Origin: Mauremys mutica
Taxonomy: Eukaryota; Chordata; Testudines; Geoemydidae
Reading direction: 5' to 3'
Assembly: GCF_020497125.1 (NCBI RefSeq)
Contig: NC_059073.1
Coordinates: 14,405,225 to 14,469,224, forward strand
DNA length: 64,000 nucleotides
The notes beneath the pieces are model-generated. The model saw only the letters and a list, made by a program, of their open reading frames with translations. It did not search any database and was not told where the DNA came from. A program made the translations under genes and the position numbers. This document shows, in pieces, positions 33,519 to 46,157 of this stretch (position 1 is its first letter; each line of letters opens with the position of its first letter).

Positions 33519-34600
33519 TGTGAGGGAATGCACCCCTGTATTCACATCCTACATGCTACCATCATAATCTGTGTACAAGATCTGCCTTTTGATATATCAT
33601 TTGAAAACTCATAACTTGTCATGCTAATCAGAAATATCCTGATAAAATATATGTGGCAACATTCTATGGGAAGTTATAAAATTCCCCTGTATGATGTTAT
33701 TAACACATGTTCCAAACCCCACAGCCCTGCCCAAGCAGAAGTCATCCTAAACAAAGGAATGTCTGTTTGCCTTAATTTGCATTTAAGCAGTAAATAGAAT
33801 CATCAAGTAGGGAAGGAAAACAAAGGAAGCTCAAACAGGTGAAACCCCCCCCCCAGCAGGGAACATCCTTCCACATAGAGTCTTTGTCTCAGCCGGAAAT
33901 GTTTTTCAAGAGGGGGACTGAAACCATAAAAACAAGGGACAAACACCCCTAGGGCCCCACTTTCCCCCTGCCCATCACATTACTTGCACCTGAGAAGACA
34001 AAGGAAATAGCCATTGGACTCGGGGTGTGATGGAGGGGTCCCTGATCTGAAGAATTTAGTCAGTAATCTTGCTGGAAGCATGCAACAAGAAATTTTGCTT
34101 AAATCTAACATGGTTTGTTAAATCAGACACTAGTAAGTGTTTTATCTTTATTTTTCTTGTAACCATTTCTGACTTTTATGGCCCATTACTTGTACTCAGT
34201 CTCTCTCTTTGTACTTAATAAACTGGTTTTATTGTTTTATTAATCCAGTGTGTTTAACTTAGTGTCTGGGTAACTCTATTTAAGATAACAGACTAGTATA
34301 TCTTATTCCCCTAAAGGAAGAATGGACTTAATATATTTGGACTGTCGAGGAGAGGGCTGGGCAGTACCAAACATACATTTCTGGGGGCAAGACCAAGACT
34401 GGGAGGGTGTTGGGGTCACCCTGCAGTATAACCAAGGCTGTTGAGAGCCAGGGTGTGACTGGCAAATTGCAGCTACACAAACACATCCAGGAGTGACCAG
34501 TTTGGAGGCTACAAAAGCAAGGCATTGCAAGGTAGTCCAGGTTACAGGGCAGGTGTAACACAGCCCCCCACTGGTCTGGCTTGTACCCCAGTAGGTGACA
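33519..34600 (+). mobile_element. Retroviral-type solo LTR (plus)
   Basis: It opens tgtgagggaatgcacccctg and closes accccagtaggtgaca, a TG...CA pair. A polyadenylation signal lies in cttaataaactggttttatt (about 34216-34235). The downstream segment (gaggagagggctgggcagt and the text to ctggtctggc) is shared with the minus-strand copy at 58604-60495. No internal genes or second LTR adjoin, so it is a solo LTR. A target duplication was not resolved. Confidence 0.6.
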
Positions 34601-34847
34601 GCTGGTACAGCTGGAAGAGGCAATTCAACAGGACCAGGGAGAAGTGCAGCACAAGCCCCAGAAAGCAGGCTATGGACTCCCTTAGCCACAAGGGAAGGGT
34701 TTGGGCCACCACATGCCAAGACTGTGGGTGTTCTGGAGGGGGCATCCCCTGCTACAGCCAAGATAACATGTGAGAGCAGCTGTTCTTGTAGGACAAGAAG
34801 TGCCAGAAATCTCATAGCATCCTCCTCCAGTGTGAGTTGTTCTAGGG

Positions 34848-35248
34848 CAGTGCTTCTCAAACTTATTTATCGTGCCGCCCTTCTTTGTGTCTGTAGTAGT
34901 TTATGTCCCCTCCCCATGGACTCCCAGCCAGCGGCCGCCACTCTCCAGCTGCCCAGCTCTGAAGGCAGAGTGGAGAGCGGTGGCTGCTGGCTGGGTGCCC
35001 AGCCTGAAGGCAGCGCTGCCGCCAGCAGCAGCAGCAAAGTAAGAGCGGCATGGTGTGGTATCGCCACCCTTACTTCTACGCTGCTGCTGGTGGGGAGCTG
35101 CCTTCAGAGCTTGGTGCCCAGCCAGCAGCTGCCACGCTCTGGCCTCCCAGCTCTGAATGTGCACAGTAAGTTTTTGGTTTTTTTCCCCCTAAAGCTTCTC
35201 ATGCACCCCTGCTCCAGAATACATTGCACCCCAGTTTGAGAACCTTTG
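34848..35248. mobile_element. Non-autonomous hAT element
   Basis: The ends cagtgcttctcaaactt and the complement cagtttgagaacctttg are inverted. Flanks ttctaggg (34840-34847) and ttctaggt (35249-35256) match at 7 of 8. The GC-rich middle has related opposing segments and yields spurious frames on both strands, the longest 214 aa. Confidence 0.85.
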
Positions 35249-35256
35249 TTCTAGGT

Positions 35257-36230
35257 TAATTGTGCAGATCTAAGCGAAATGGCTAAGTGCTGGATAGGAA
35301 ACAGCACTTTTGGGTGCCTCCCCAAACCTCCTGACTACTGCTAGAAACAAGTCAGCACCAACGGCTCATGTGTGTCATCATGATCCATGGTAGGTGACCA
35401 CATATGGCACTAGGGATGGAGATCAACAATACCTCACTGCTTTGGATCCCCAGAGAGAGCTCTACTTGGGGATTCAGGATGTACGGGCAGGTGATGGGCG
35501 GGGGCACACTTGTCGTTTCCTGGACCACCCGTGTTGATTCTCTCAGACAGTCTGGGTGAGCTGTTGCACAGAATCCTATTTAAGGTACGGGAAGACCTGG
35601 TCCTGTGACTCCAATGGTGCTGAGCTACCCAGGATCTATTGGCGAGGTCAAGGGGCCCCAGAACTGGCCATATGTCTTTCTAATGGATTCTTTTGTATGG
35701 ATCTGAAGGGATGCACAGTGTTTGGAGGTCAAACGACTGCCTATTGCATAGGGAAGCAAATTCTGTTCCGCTGATGGACCACTTTGGCTATGACCCCCAC
35801 TATGCCTTCCCATGGGAAAGGGGAATGTGGCCCCAGAATACCAGGGAAGTTTAGGCCCAGCCCCAAATTTCATAGCTAATCCCTATCACTGTCGTAGGCT
35901 GAACCAGAGTTCTGAGACCTGAACTTCAGGGAAGTTTGGATCCAGAGCTGAATATGGAGCCAAACATGGTAGCTATGTGACACAGCATTAAAGAATACAA
36001 ATTCCTCAGGCTGTAAAGGGGAACAGCCATGAATTGAACATACAGATAGCTTTCCCTCTGCAAACAAACAGAAAGCGTAGAAACAGCTACGGTATTACCT
36101 ATCATAAATGCTCAGTAACAAGAGCACAATGTCTCCCTCAAGAGATCCTCTTTTATAGGTGTGAACTGGAGTAAATTTCTCTACTAGCTCTAAAACCAAC
36201 TGCAAAGTACATAATTCATTCTCAGTTTCT
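35257..36230. other. Unique DNA, nothing recognised
   Basis: No repeat or supported exon. Frames at 35556-36067 lack domains. Confidence 0.35.
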
Positions 36231-36231
36231 T

Positions 36232-36475
36232 GGTCAGGCAGCAATGTGATGTAGTGGATGACGCACTGGACTGGGACTCAGGTGACCTGCCACTGACCTG
36301 CTGTGTAACTCTGGGCAAGTCACTTTGCTTCTCTTGTGCCTATGTTTGCCTTCCGATGCTTTGTCTAGCTGGGGCCTGGACTGTCTCTTGCTATGTTTAT
36401 ATACCGTACCTAGCACAATAGGGCCAGAACCTAGTTAGTTATAATGCAAATAAATTATTATAGTAATTGTCCAGG
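36232..36475 (+). mobile_element. CORE/MIR-type SINE, near full length (plus)
   Basis: It has the tRNA-like 5' part (gatgtagtggatgacgcact), the core (tgtaactctgggcaagtcac), and a LINE-derived tail (ctggactgtctcttgctatg, acctagcacaatagggcc) ending in an AT-rich run. Confidence 0.8.
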
Positions 36476-37540
36476 ATTAAACAGATCAAGACCCGCTGTC
36501 CCCAGCTCCCTGCCACTCCCCTAGCTGTCATTAGACAGAGAGCGTTTATATCAGCAAGGAGCTCTCTCCTCCTAATACAATTGCACAATGTTAAAGGGAG
36601 CTAGTTTAGAGTTAATCATGATTTCCCCATGAAAGATTAAATACTAATTATTTCCCCCTGTAACTGTTCTAACTGCTTTAAAAATCTTCAGAGGATTCCA
36701 ATATTGGCATGACCTACAGTTTACAGGGACCCAGATGACTCCCGCATACCACCTAATTAGTGATGACTTTGCACAGAAGGCATCACTTTGAAACCTTACA
36801 TTTTCCACATGCGTTTTCAGATTAAAATGCTGGATAATAACCATCCCTACTTGCTACAATAGGAGATGAGTCAGAACTTAGAAGCACATCACTGAGGAGC
36901 ACCCAAAACCTTCCCCAACCAGAACACTCCTTGTAACACTTGCTAATAAGTGAAAGACTTGGAGGGGGTGTGTTCTGCTCTCCCTGTCAATGGCAGCTAA
37001 GCGTGCGTAGGGAGAGGAGAACACAATGAACACGAATATATTGCATTAAATACACATTAAAATGAGTAAGTGTTAACAGTTGGGGAATAATTTTCCAATG
37101 CTGTTAATAAGCAGGTTATGCTTTGGTCAATGTGACTTCATTAGCTCGCACAAGCTCAACAACCTTGGCACTTGGGAGACAGCCAAGTGGAAACACAGTT
37201 AACAGAAGCACTGCTGGTGATTCAGTAGGTGGCACTCTTCCCTCCGGCTCCCTGCTGACCCCTTTGCCCCAGCATGGTGTGAACAAGTCTTGTGCAGCTG
37301 GAGGTGTGCGGCCTTCCAGCGGAGAGAGGAAATTACAGCTGGGCAAATACTGCAAAGCAGTTTCCAGAACTACTTTGTTGGAATTTTAAAATCAATTTAC
37401 TTTTACTTGGTCTGTGCTGCATTAGTATCAGCTTCCTGCAGGAATCCTAGAGGATGAGGTTACTTGCTGGAATACATGACCTAACAGACAATTTAAAGCA
37501 GAGACATGCATTAATTTTAAATGTGTATCTGCATTGGAGC
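36476..37540. other. Unique DNA, nothing recognised
   Basis: AT-rich DNA with no recognised repeat. The opposed frames at 37116-37389 are shadows of each other without domains. Confidence 0.35.
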
Positions 37541-37542
37541 AC

Positions 37543-38826
37543 TGATTCATAGTATATATCAGGTCATCTAGTCCAACCCCCTGCTCAAAGCAGGACCAAT
37601 CCCCAACTAAATCATCCCAGCCAGGGCTTTGCCAAGCCTGACCTTAAAAACCTCTAAGGAAAGAGATTCCACCACCTCCCTAGGTAACTCATTCCAGTGT
37701 TTCACCACCTTCCTAGTGAAAAAGATTTTCCTAATATCCAACGTAATCCCCCATCCCTCCACTGTAACTTGAGACCATTACTCCTTGTTCTGTCATCTGG
37801 TACTACTGAGAATAGTCTAGATCCATCCTCTTTAGAACCCCCCTTCTGGTAGTTGAAAGCAGCTATCAAATCCCCCCTCATTCTTCTCTTCTGCAGACTA
37901 AATAATCCCAGTTCCTTCAGCCTCTCATCATAAGTCATGTGCTCCAGCCCCATAATCATTTTTGTTGCCTTCTGCTGGATGCATTCCAATTTTTCCACAT
38001 CCTTCTTGTAGTGTGGGGCCTAAAACTGTATGCAGTACTCCAGATGAGGCTTCACCAATGCCAAATAGAAGGGAATGATCACGTCCCTCAATCTGCTGGC
38101 AATGCTCCTACTTATACAGCCCAAAATACTGTTAGCCTTCTTGCAACAAGGGCACACTCTTGACTCATACCGAGCTTTTCGTCCACTGTAACCCCCAGTT
38201 CTGCAGAACTGTTGCCTAGCCACTTGGTCCCTAGTCTGTAGCAGTGCATGGGATTCTTCCGTCCTAAGTGTAGGACTCTGCACTTGTCCTTGTTGAACCT
38301 CATCAGATTTCTTTTAGCCCAATCTTCTAATTTGTCTAGGTCACTCCGTATCCTATCCCTACCCTCCAGTATATCTACCACTCCTCCCAGTTTAGTGTCA
38401 TCTGCAAACTTGTTGAGGGTGCAGTCCACGCCATCCTCCAGATCATTAATGAAGATATTGAACAAAACTGGCCCCAGGACCGACCCTTGCGGCACTCCGC
38501 TTGATACTGGCTGTCAACTAGACTTAGAGCCATTGATCACTATCCATTGTGCCCAATGATCTAGCCAGCTTTCTATCCACCTTATAGTCCATTCATCCAG
38601 CCCATACTTCTTTAACTTGCTGGCAAGAATACTGTGGGAGACCGTATCAAAAGCTTTGCTAAAGTCAAGGAATAACACATCCACTGCTTTCCCCCTCACT
38701 CACAAAGCCAGTTATCTCATTATAGAAGGCAATTAGGTTAGTCAGGCATGACTTGCCCTTGATGAATCCATGCTGCCTGTTCCTGATCACTTTCCTCTCT
38801 TCTAAGTGCTTCAGAATTGATTCTCA
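37543..38826 (-). mobile_element. CR1 LINE (minus), 5'-truncated
   Basis: The 3' end is at left (catctagtccaaccccctgc on plus). Read on minus, the reverse transcriptase shows VLFLDFSKAFDTVSHSILAS (38514-38699), then [20 protein letters not shown] and the catalytic FADD box (38112-38495, residues 30-33), then the downstream domain ending in the 3' untranslated end. Single-base frameshifts split it. The 5' end stops near 38826, 78 bp before the Tigger-like element. Confidence 0.85.
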
Positions 38827-38903
38827 AAGTTACAATCTTCCATCCAGGAAGAAACATACCAAGTGATCAAGATGGTCAAAGAAAGAATGTCAAATTTCAA
38901 ATA

Positions 38904-39231
38904 CTGTAGAACCTCAGAATTACGAACACCAGAGTTATGAACTGACCAGCCAACCACACACCTCATTTGGAACCGGAAGCACACAATCAGGCAGACCAAA
39001 ACAACAACAAAAAATACAGTACAGTACTGTGTTAAACATAAACTACTTAAAAAATATAAAGGGAAAGCAGCATTTTTCTTCTGCATAGTACTGTTTGAAA
39101 GCTGTAGTAAGTCAATGCTCAGTTGTAAACTTTTGAAAGAACACCCATAAAGCTTTGTTCAGAGTTATGAACATTTCAGAGTTATGGACAACCTCCATTC
39201 CCAATATGTTCGTAATTCTGAGGTGCTACTG
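38904..39231. mobile_element. Tigger/mariner-like non-autonomous element
   Basis: The ends ctgtagaacctcagaattac and the complement cgtaattctgaggtgctact-g form a long inverted repeat of about 25 bp. TA dinucleotides flank both sides (38902-38903 and 39232-39233), the Tc1/mariner target. The inside has no transposase. Confidence 0.8.
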
Positions 39232-39233
39232 TA

Positions 39234-39944
39234 GTCAAGCCAGAAGAGACGTGGAAGGTAATTCTGTTTAATGCCAGAATCACTGGGTGAAATGCTATGG
39301 ATTGTTTCACAGGAGATCAGACTAGATGAATCATAAGGATCCCCGTGTGATTCTAGATGGTTTGAATACATTCCCAGCAAGAGGTTTGAGGCACACGATG
39401 CATGACTGATCTCCAGCATATGCAGGAGAGAGACCCTAATGTTCACATTCTGCTGGTGGCTCTTTAAAAGAGAAGGGAGGGGAAGAGGGACCGAAGCTCT
39501 GCAGGCATGAAAGACCAGATGATATCCCAGGAAGCCCTGCCTCTTTGCACATTGCTTTGCCTGAGAGAAACACAACCCGCCGCTGGTCAAACCACTGCAA
39601 TGGCAGCCAATTCTAAACGAAGTGGTAGGTAGCCACCAGCAGGCTGATTGCTGGGACATGCAGTACCATTGTCTCTCATCCTTGTCTGTCCACTTCCAGC
39701 TTCTGCTAGAACAAGGGGTGGATGCTGTCTTCTGCTTGGCCTTAAGTGATGGCCTGCGTATAAAAGAGATGTTGAGCAGTGCAGTAGAAAACACACTTTG
39801 TCCATTTCCAACTCAGCCTCTCTCTGGTATTCATCATTTTTCATACCTGCTCTCAGATTAAATGCTTCACACTGGGCAAGTTTCTCTTTTCACTTAAACC
39901 TGTTTTACACTGCACCTGAATGGACTTACTCCAGATTTCTACCA
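39234..39944. other. Unique DNA, nothing recognised
   Basis: The 209-aa frame at 39165-39794 (minus) begins inside the Tigger-like element and shows no domain. The opposed frames here look like chance. Confidence 0.4.
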
Positions 39945-40445
39945 AGGTAGTATAACCCACACACCTCCTGAGTGTGGTGTTCTGTCCCATCTAGTGGCAC
40001 TGCGACCACTTCAAGAGAGATTAATGAGTCTGCGCTACAGCCTTAGCTAACATCCAGTTGGCTTTTAGCTCATGCAGTAGAGGCTCATGTATTTAGCTTC
40101 CGAAGTCCCAGGTTCAATCCTGACTGCCAGCGACCAGGGTCTGTTGGTATTACAAGTGGGGGCTCATCTGAGATTTCAACTGGGAAGTCTCTGAAGCTTG
40201 AGACGGGCTTCCTCAGCTAGGGAAAGTATGTAACCCACACACCTTCTGGGAGTGGTGTTCTGTCCCATCTAGTGGCACTGAGACCACTTAGAGAGAGATG
40301 AATGAATCTGCTCTACCGTCTTAGCTAAGGGCCAGGTGGCTTTTAGCTTATGCAGTAGAGAATAATGCATTTAGCTCCAAAGGTCCCAGGTTCGATGCCC
40401 CCCACCAACAACTGAGGTCTGTCGGCATTACAGTAGCAGCAAGGT
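39945..40445 (+). repeat. Tandem duplication of a tRNA-like unit, 278-bp period
   Basis: Two units begin with aacccacacacc at 39954 and 40232. Both share gtgttctgtcccatctagtg, then cttagctaa, an A-box-like tagctcatgcagtagagg (second copy tagcttatgcagtagag), and a B-box-like cccaggttcaatcc (second copy cccaggttcgatgc). The last third of the unit differs in length. It looks like a tRNA-derived SINE copied in tandem. A T-arm can be drawn, but a full cloverleaf was not convincing, so these are not called as functional tRNAs. Confidence 0.65.
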
Positions 40446-41332
40446 GAATCAGGCCCATTGCCTCTTGAGAAGGTACTGGCATCTCAGAAAAACTCCCCTG
40501 TGAATTAGCTAATCCATAGCATGTTAAGATGCAGAGCTACAGATCAGTGCCAAGAAATAAAACCATTGGAAAATGGAAGTCTAGCCCAGGAGCACAATAG
40601 TCAAGTCTTCAGCCAGAAGTCAGCCCTCCCATATCCAATACGGGTGATTCTTAATGCATCTATCACAGAATAATGTCATCAGTGCTATAGCCACTGGTAA
40701 CTTGAGAATGACCAAGTATTCACAGGCCATAAGCCATCCTAACAGCAGATTGGATTTCAGTTTAATGATGTTGGGATCCTTCTGCCTCTTAGGGGCTAAA
40801 GACTTGGAGGAGCTTATGTGAGAGTATTGTATAAGTCATATCCTGCCACTCATTAACATCTTCACAGACTCAGCACCAGTTACAATCTCTCTCATATGTC
40901 ATGTCATGTCAATTAGTATTGTTACTGTATTCCAGTAGTGCCCACAGTACATGGTGCTTTAAAGATACATAAAAAAACCTTGGGTCCCTGCTCCTAAAGA
41001 GTTTACAATATAAATCAGCTCCCAGTTTCCCTGGAGGCAGAAAGTGACCGTTACCCCGCATTGGTTGTATCAGCCCTTTCAGTTCTCCTGATTCCCATCT
41101 ATAGCTCAATCAACAGCCCAGACTTATGCCAATAAAACATTCATACCTCATCACATCATATATTCTGTTTATACACACACATACATATATCACACACACA
41201 CATAATAATATTGTTCAGCCATTAGATGTTTCCACACATGGTACAGAATGATAAACAAGAGAGGCAAAAGTGGAAGTCAAGCTGTGTGGAAGTCTGTTGA
41301 TTATAGTTGTTTTTTTCAGTAAAGGTCTCCTA
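40446..41332. other. Mostly unique DNA, SINE tail and microsatellite
   Basis: About 40915-41010 (minus) resembles the LINE-derived tail of CORE-SINEs (cctgctcctaaagagtttac). A CA/TA-rich simple repeat lies at 41170-41210. Otherwise nothing was recognised. Confidence 0.4.
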
Positions 41333-41590
41333 TGCAAGAGACAAAGAGTCCTGTGGTACCTTATAGACTAACAGCAGTATTGGAGCATAAGCTTTCATGG
41401 GTGAATACCCACTTCGTCAGATGCATGTGGTGGAAATTTCCAGAGGCAGGTATAAATATGCAAGCAAGAATCAGTCTAGAGATTACGAGGTTAGTTCAAT
41501 CAGGGAGAATGAGGCCCTCTTCTAGCAGTTGAGGTGTGAACACCAAGGGAGGAGAAACTGCTTTTGTAGTTGGCTAGCCATTCACAGAGA
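41333..41590 (-). mobile_element. Penelope-like element copy C (minus)
   Basis: On minus, a 5' stretch of about 160 bp (41430-41590) precedes the hammerhead-like core, ctgacga at 41420-41414, with the helix II and GAAA equivalents. The shared text through ccacaggactctttgtct then stops at 41333. It is truncated at the 3' end. Its 5' end abuts a CR1 copy at about 41590. The extra 5' stretch is not present in copies A and D. Confidence 0.6.
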
Positions 41591-42566
41591 GAGAAGATCT
41601 CACAAAACTGGGTGACTGGGCAAACAAAATGGCAGATGCAATTCAATGTTGATAAGTGCAAAGTAATGCACAGTGTAAAAAAAAAATCCCAACTACACAT
41701 GAATAATGACAGGTTCTAAATGAGCTTTTAGCACCCAAGAGAGAGATCCTGAGTCACCGTGGAAAGTTCTGTGAAGGCGTCATCTCAGTGCACAGCTCAG
41801 AAACAATCAAAAGGGCTAACAGTATGTGAGGAACCATTCGGAAAGATATAGATAATACAACAGAAAATATCATAATGTCACTATAGAAATCCTTGCTACA
41901 CCCACACCTTGAATGTTGTGTCCAGTTCTGGTCACCCCATCTTAAAAAGGATATAGTGCATGAAGTTCAGAGAATGGCAATAAAGATGATCAAGACTATG
42001 GGACAGCTTCCACATGAGGAGAGACTGAAAAGATTAGGGCTGTTCATCTTAGAAAAGAGATGACTAAATGGGGGGATATGATAGAGGTCTATAAAATCAT
42101 GACTGGGTGTGGAGAAAGGGAATAAGGAAGTGTTATTTATCCCTTCACATAACACAAGAACCAGGAATCAACCAATGAAATTAATAGGCAACACGTTTAA
42201 TACAAACAAGAGGAAGTACTTTTTTCACACAGTGCAAAACTAACCTGTGGAACTCGTTGCCATGGGGTGTGGTGATGGTCAAAAGTAAAACAGGGTTAAA
42301 AAAAGAACTAGATAAGTTCATGGAGACTAGGTCCATCAATGGCTGTTAGCCAAGATGGTCAGGGATGCAGCCCGATGCTCAGGATGAACCTAAACCTCTG
42401 ACTACCAGAAGCCAAGCATGGAAAACAGGAGTGGTCGCTCCATAATTACCCTGTTCTGTACATTCCCCCTGAAACTCTGGTAGTGGCCACTGTCAGAATA
42501 CAGGATACTAGGCAAGAGGGACCATGGTCTGACCCAGTATGGCAGCTCGTAAGTTCTTATGTTGTA
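41591..42566 (+). mobile_element. CR1 LINE, 5'-truncated (plus)
   Basis: It begins in the reverse-transcriptase region at gatctcacaaaactgggtga, which matches the CR1 at about 32198, and runs to gacccagtatggcagctcgt and aagttcttatg. Coding is destroyed by many indels. It is more diverged than the 32-kb copy. Confidence 0.8.
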
Positions 42567-42776
42567 TATAGACCTTCTCTGTCTGTGGTTGGCAAATGTT
42601 TAGAGAAAGCCATAGCTGGAGAGAGACTATGGATTAGACCTCTCTACCATGAAGCAGTGGATGACAAAATAAAATAAAAATTATAGTAATAATACAAGTG
42701 GATTAGGATGCTCCTGTGAAAGTGAGTGCTTCTTCCACTGCCATACTGCCATGCCCCTAAAGAGCTTACACTATGG

Positions 42777-43038
42777 GTATGTCTACACTACCCCCGGATC
42801 GTCAGGCAGCAATTGATCCAGCGGGGGTCGATTTATCACGTCTAGACTAGACGAGATAAATCAACCCCCGAGAGCTCTCCCGGCGACTCCTGTACTCCAC
42901 CGCCTTGAGAGGCGCAGGCGGAATCAATGGGGGAGTGGCAGCAGTCAACTCACCACAGTGAAGACACCACAGTAAGCTGATCTAAGTACGTCAACTTTAG
43001 CTAAATTATCCTCCCCTGCCAGTGTAGGCCAGGGCTAT
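42777..43038. mobile_element. Non-autonomous DNA transposon
   Basis: The ends gggtatgtctacactaccc and the complement gccagtgtaggccagggc form an imperfect inverted repeat. An internal inverted pair lies at 42826-42870 (gtcgatttatcacgtctaga and its partner). This belongs with the gtctacac family at 28153 and 56512. The target duplication is unclear. Confidence 0.6.
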
Positions 43039-43039
43039 G

Positions 43040-44934
43040 TATCAGCTCTCAGCTGATCAGGATCTGCAAAGGGTCTCAAACTGCACCCTCCTTGGTATAA
43101 CAGAGAGGGGGCTGCTCACAGGAACAGCCCCTTTCCTCTGAAATACACTCTGTGCTCCCTTTGTCTAAAAATAGCCTAAACTGATTGATCCTCAGGGCAC
43201 ATCATTTTAGGACAGCTGCTGCTGAAGCCAGTACTGCTGGGGGAGGGGGTATATTTAGTGAAAATGGGGAACGTGGATTATTTTGGGGTTGCCTGATTAT
43301 TTAGCAGCATTAGATATCCTGGGATAGCTATTTATCCCTCTGGGGGGTCAGGCACGTCTTTATAGATCTCAAGGAATAGTAAATAATAAAATAATTATTT
43401 ATAGGCCAAGAAGAAGTCAAAAGAGAGAGCGATATTCCTGCTGTTTCTGGCCCATACTCTGAGCTGCTCAGATGCTACAGTAGTAGGGGCCAAATAAGCA
43501 CTGAGGTAGGGATGTTCAAGGAAATCAAAGGGCAGAGTATATTTAGAACTGATAGAAAGGAAACATTTCTATATGTAACATCACTCAGTCCAGGACATAC
43601 AGGACACTGCCACAGGAGAACGGCTTGTAGAAATCTACACTGTTATCTGGACTGATATTTCTTCCACAGAAAGGACCAGCCTCTGGGCCTGATCCTGGAA
43701 GTTGTTTCATGTGGTGATGGTGGGCCTGAGGGTGAGGACGTTGACTTTCGTGGGGATCTGCATGCATATAACAATTCTCCAACATAGCTGAGCTTGGAAG
43801 ATTGGGGTCTATGACTGAACAAGCATGACTCCATGCACTTATTCTGAGCAGCACTATGAAATTCAATCATACTTTTATAGCTAATGAGCATTAAAAAGTA
43901 ATTCCCAGGGATTATTAAAAGGGGTGATTCGTGGCAACAAACTTGCTGCTAGCCAATGGCAACTGGTCCTAAGGATAATACTTCTAAGGAAAAAGGGGCT
44001 GTAATCCATAGAACAGAGACAAATGCTTCCTTCCACAGACTTCTCTGAAGGGCAATTGTGTTGAATGCACAGGTGCCACCTGCTGGCAGTTTGGGAATAG
44101 CTCCATGGATGCTGCCCTCTGACTGTATACTAACAGAACTGCTTGAACATTATGTGATGAAGGATGTATTCCCCATGTCTTTGCCATACTTCAGCAAACA
44201 GATGATTTGATGTGCTGTTAGCTTTTCTCTGTAGCTGGTTGAACGCTAGTTTGATGACTAATTGACAGCAATGTTGAAGTAGATAATATCTGGAATTATT
44301 TTTCATGTTATTCAACTTGCTCTGCTATGTACCACCAGCCGAGATGGTTATAGCTATCACATACAACAGCTTTTAATCCATTGATCCCTCCCTACCATGG
44401 ATTTCAGGAAAGGAAGAATTGCATTGAGCATTTAGCACAGGGCCATTAATCATAGCCTGTTGATACCGGAATTGGCATTCCATACCATAAATTGCTTATA
44501 TCGCAGCTTTCATGCAATGCATCACAAAGCTCTTCACAAATAATAGCTTAATGAAACACAATAGAACAACAAATCATTACCAGAGCCAAAGGGCACCTCA
44601 TAAAATCTACTTGAACAACGCAAGCTGCATCAAGCAATTTAAAAACGGATACAATCAGTGATCCTGATACTTCCTAGGAGAAGACAGTTCCATCCACAAG
44701 GCGAATAGCAACTAAAAGGTATCCTAGTCATGCAGATTTCAGGCAAACTTTGAAACAGGAAGCTTTTCCTCTGATCTCAAAGGATGCCCGTAGACTTAAA
44801 GGGGCAGATTCTCCTCACACCCTGGCAAGCTTCAGGAAGTTACTTCTGATTTCCACCAGCAGGAAGCCATGATGATAAATCTCAGAAAGTTAAGAGAAGA
44901 ACAATAACCTTGGGCCAGAGCAATGTAATTCCCT
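43040..44934. other. Unique DNA, nothing recognised
   Basis: No repeat or supported exon. Frames at 43585-43891 overlap in two minus frames and lack domains. Confidence 0.35.
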
Positions 44935-45310
44935 TATTATTATTATTATTCATTATTTGTATTAAGGTAGTGCTAGATGCTCTGATATGAATTAGAACCT
45001 ATTTACTGTGCAAACACATAGTGCGAGACAGTTTCTTCCACACAGGGCTTGGAATTTAAATGGATAAGACAAACAAGTGTTATCCTCATTTTACAAAGAG
45101 GGAGCAGAGGGCCAGGGAGTACCTAGCTCTTCTGAAATGCTTTTCGTCAGTGGATCTCAAAGTGCTTTACAAAGGACGGCAGTACCATTATTCCCCTTTT
45201 ACAGAGGGGGAAACTGAGGCACAGAGAGGCAAAGTGACTTGCCCAAGGTCACCCCACAGGCCAGTGGCAGAGGTGGGAATAGAATGAGTCCCTGTCCAGT
45301 GCCCTCACCA
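44935..45310 (-). mobile_element. CORE/MIR-type SINE, near full length (minus)
   Basis: At left is an ATT run (44936-44955) where the tail ends. Then come the LINE-derived part (gcaaacacatagtgcgagac), the core (gcaaagtgacttgcccaagg) and the tRNA-like part ending 'gtccagtgccctcac'. Order and length indicate a complete copy. Confidence 0.8.
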
Positions 45311-45734
45311 GGCCTTATTTTCTTTTAGGGAAAAAATGACGAATGATTTTGAAATCCAAAATATGTGTCTATCCAGGAATAGCTGGAAAACATTTTGGTG
45401 GGGTGAGTTCTTTCCCAGTGGCTGAGGAATGTGCTGCAGGAGCCAGCTTGGCAAACCCCATGGAGAACTGCCCTACTATACAAGTGGAATGTGTTTGAAT
45501 AATCCTTTCAAGTCGCAAGTGAGATGTTAACAGTCACCACCAGGCAATATGACTTAAATAGTACAATGTCCAGCTCTCAGTTACTCTGGGGCGCCCCCAC
45601 TGCCGGGAATGGATTAGTAGCCCAGCATTAAATATAGAATGGAATTCCTCTGTCGCTGCACCAAGGAAGAGGTGGATTTGCCTGAGTCTGAGAGATTTGT
45701 TTGTCAGAGGGTTTGGAAAAGACAGTCGAGTGAT

Positions 45735-45965
45735 ATTATTATCCTTTGTATTGCACGAGCACATAGAGGCCCCTGCTGGGATCAGGGCTCCATGGTGCTG
45801 AGCAGGGCATAAAGTCCTGCTCCAGTGGGCAGAGAAATAGAGGCACAAAGAAGTGACGTGTCTTGCCCAGAGCCACACAGCAGGTCTGTGGCAGAGCTGG
45901 AAATAGACTCTCGGTCTTGTGATTCCCAGCCCAGTTGTCTAGCCACTAGGTCATATTGACTCTCT
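45735..45965 (-). mobile_element. CORE/MIR-type SINE (minus)
   Basis: Plus-strand text shows the tail (tattgcacgagcacatagag), the core (gacgtgtcttgcccagagcc) and the tRNA-like end (ttgtctagccactaggtcat). Confidence 0.8.
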
Positions 45966-46157
45966 TGCACATATAGCACAACAAGACGCGCCTCAGAAGA
46001 AAGTAAAGGAGAGGGAAAGCGAGCCTGATTCTCTAGTCTTCAATCAGGAAGCAAATGGGATATGTGTGGTGAGCCAGGACCGCAGGATCTGGCATAGTCT
46101 TATTTACAACTAACAGTTGTAAAGCTCTAGATAAGAATGGGTTGTTATTTAAATAAT

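Noticed and set aside
34595..35239. 214-aa open frame
   Set aside because: It crosses from unique DNA into a hAT element, ends at its terminal repeat, and has long opposed frames; no domain.
39165..39794. 209-aa open frame on minus
   Set aside because: It runs into the Tigger-like element and shows no recognisable family or codon pattern.
39945..40445. Functional tRNA genes
   Set aside because: A- and B-box-like motifs exist, but a complete cloverleaf with a clear anticodon stem could not be drawn.
39945..40445. CRISPR-like direct repeats
   Set aside because: There are only two units of about 278 bp with no spacer structure, in a vertebrate genome.
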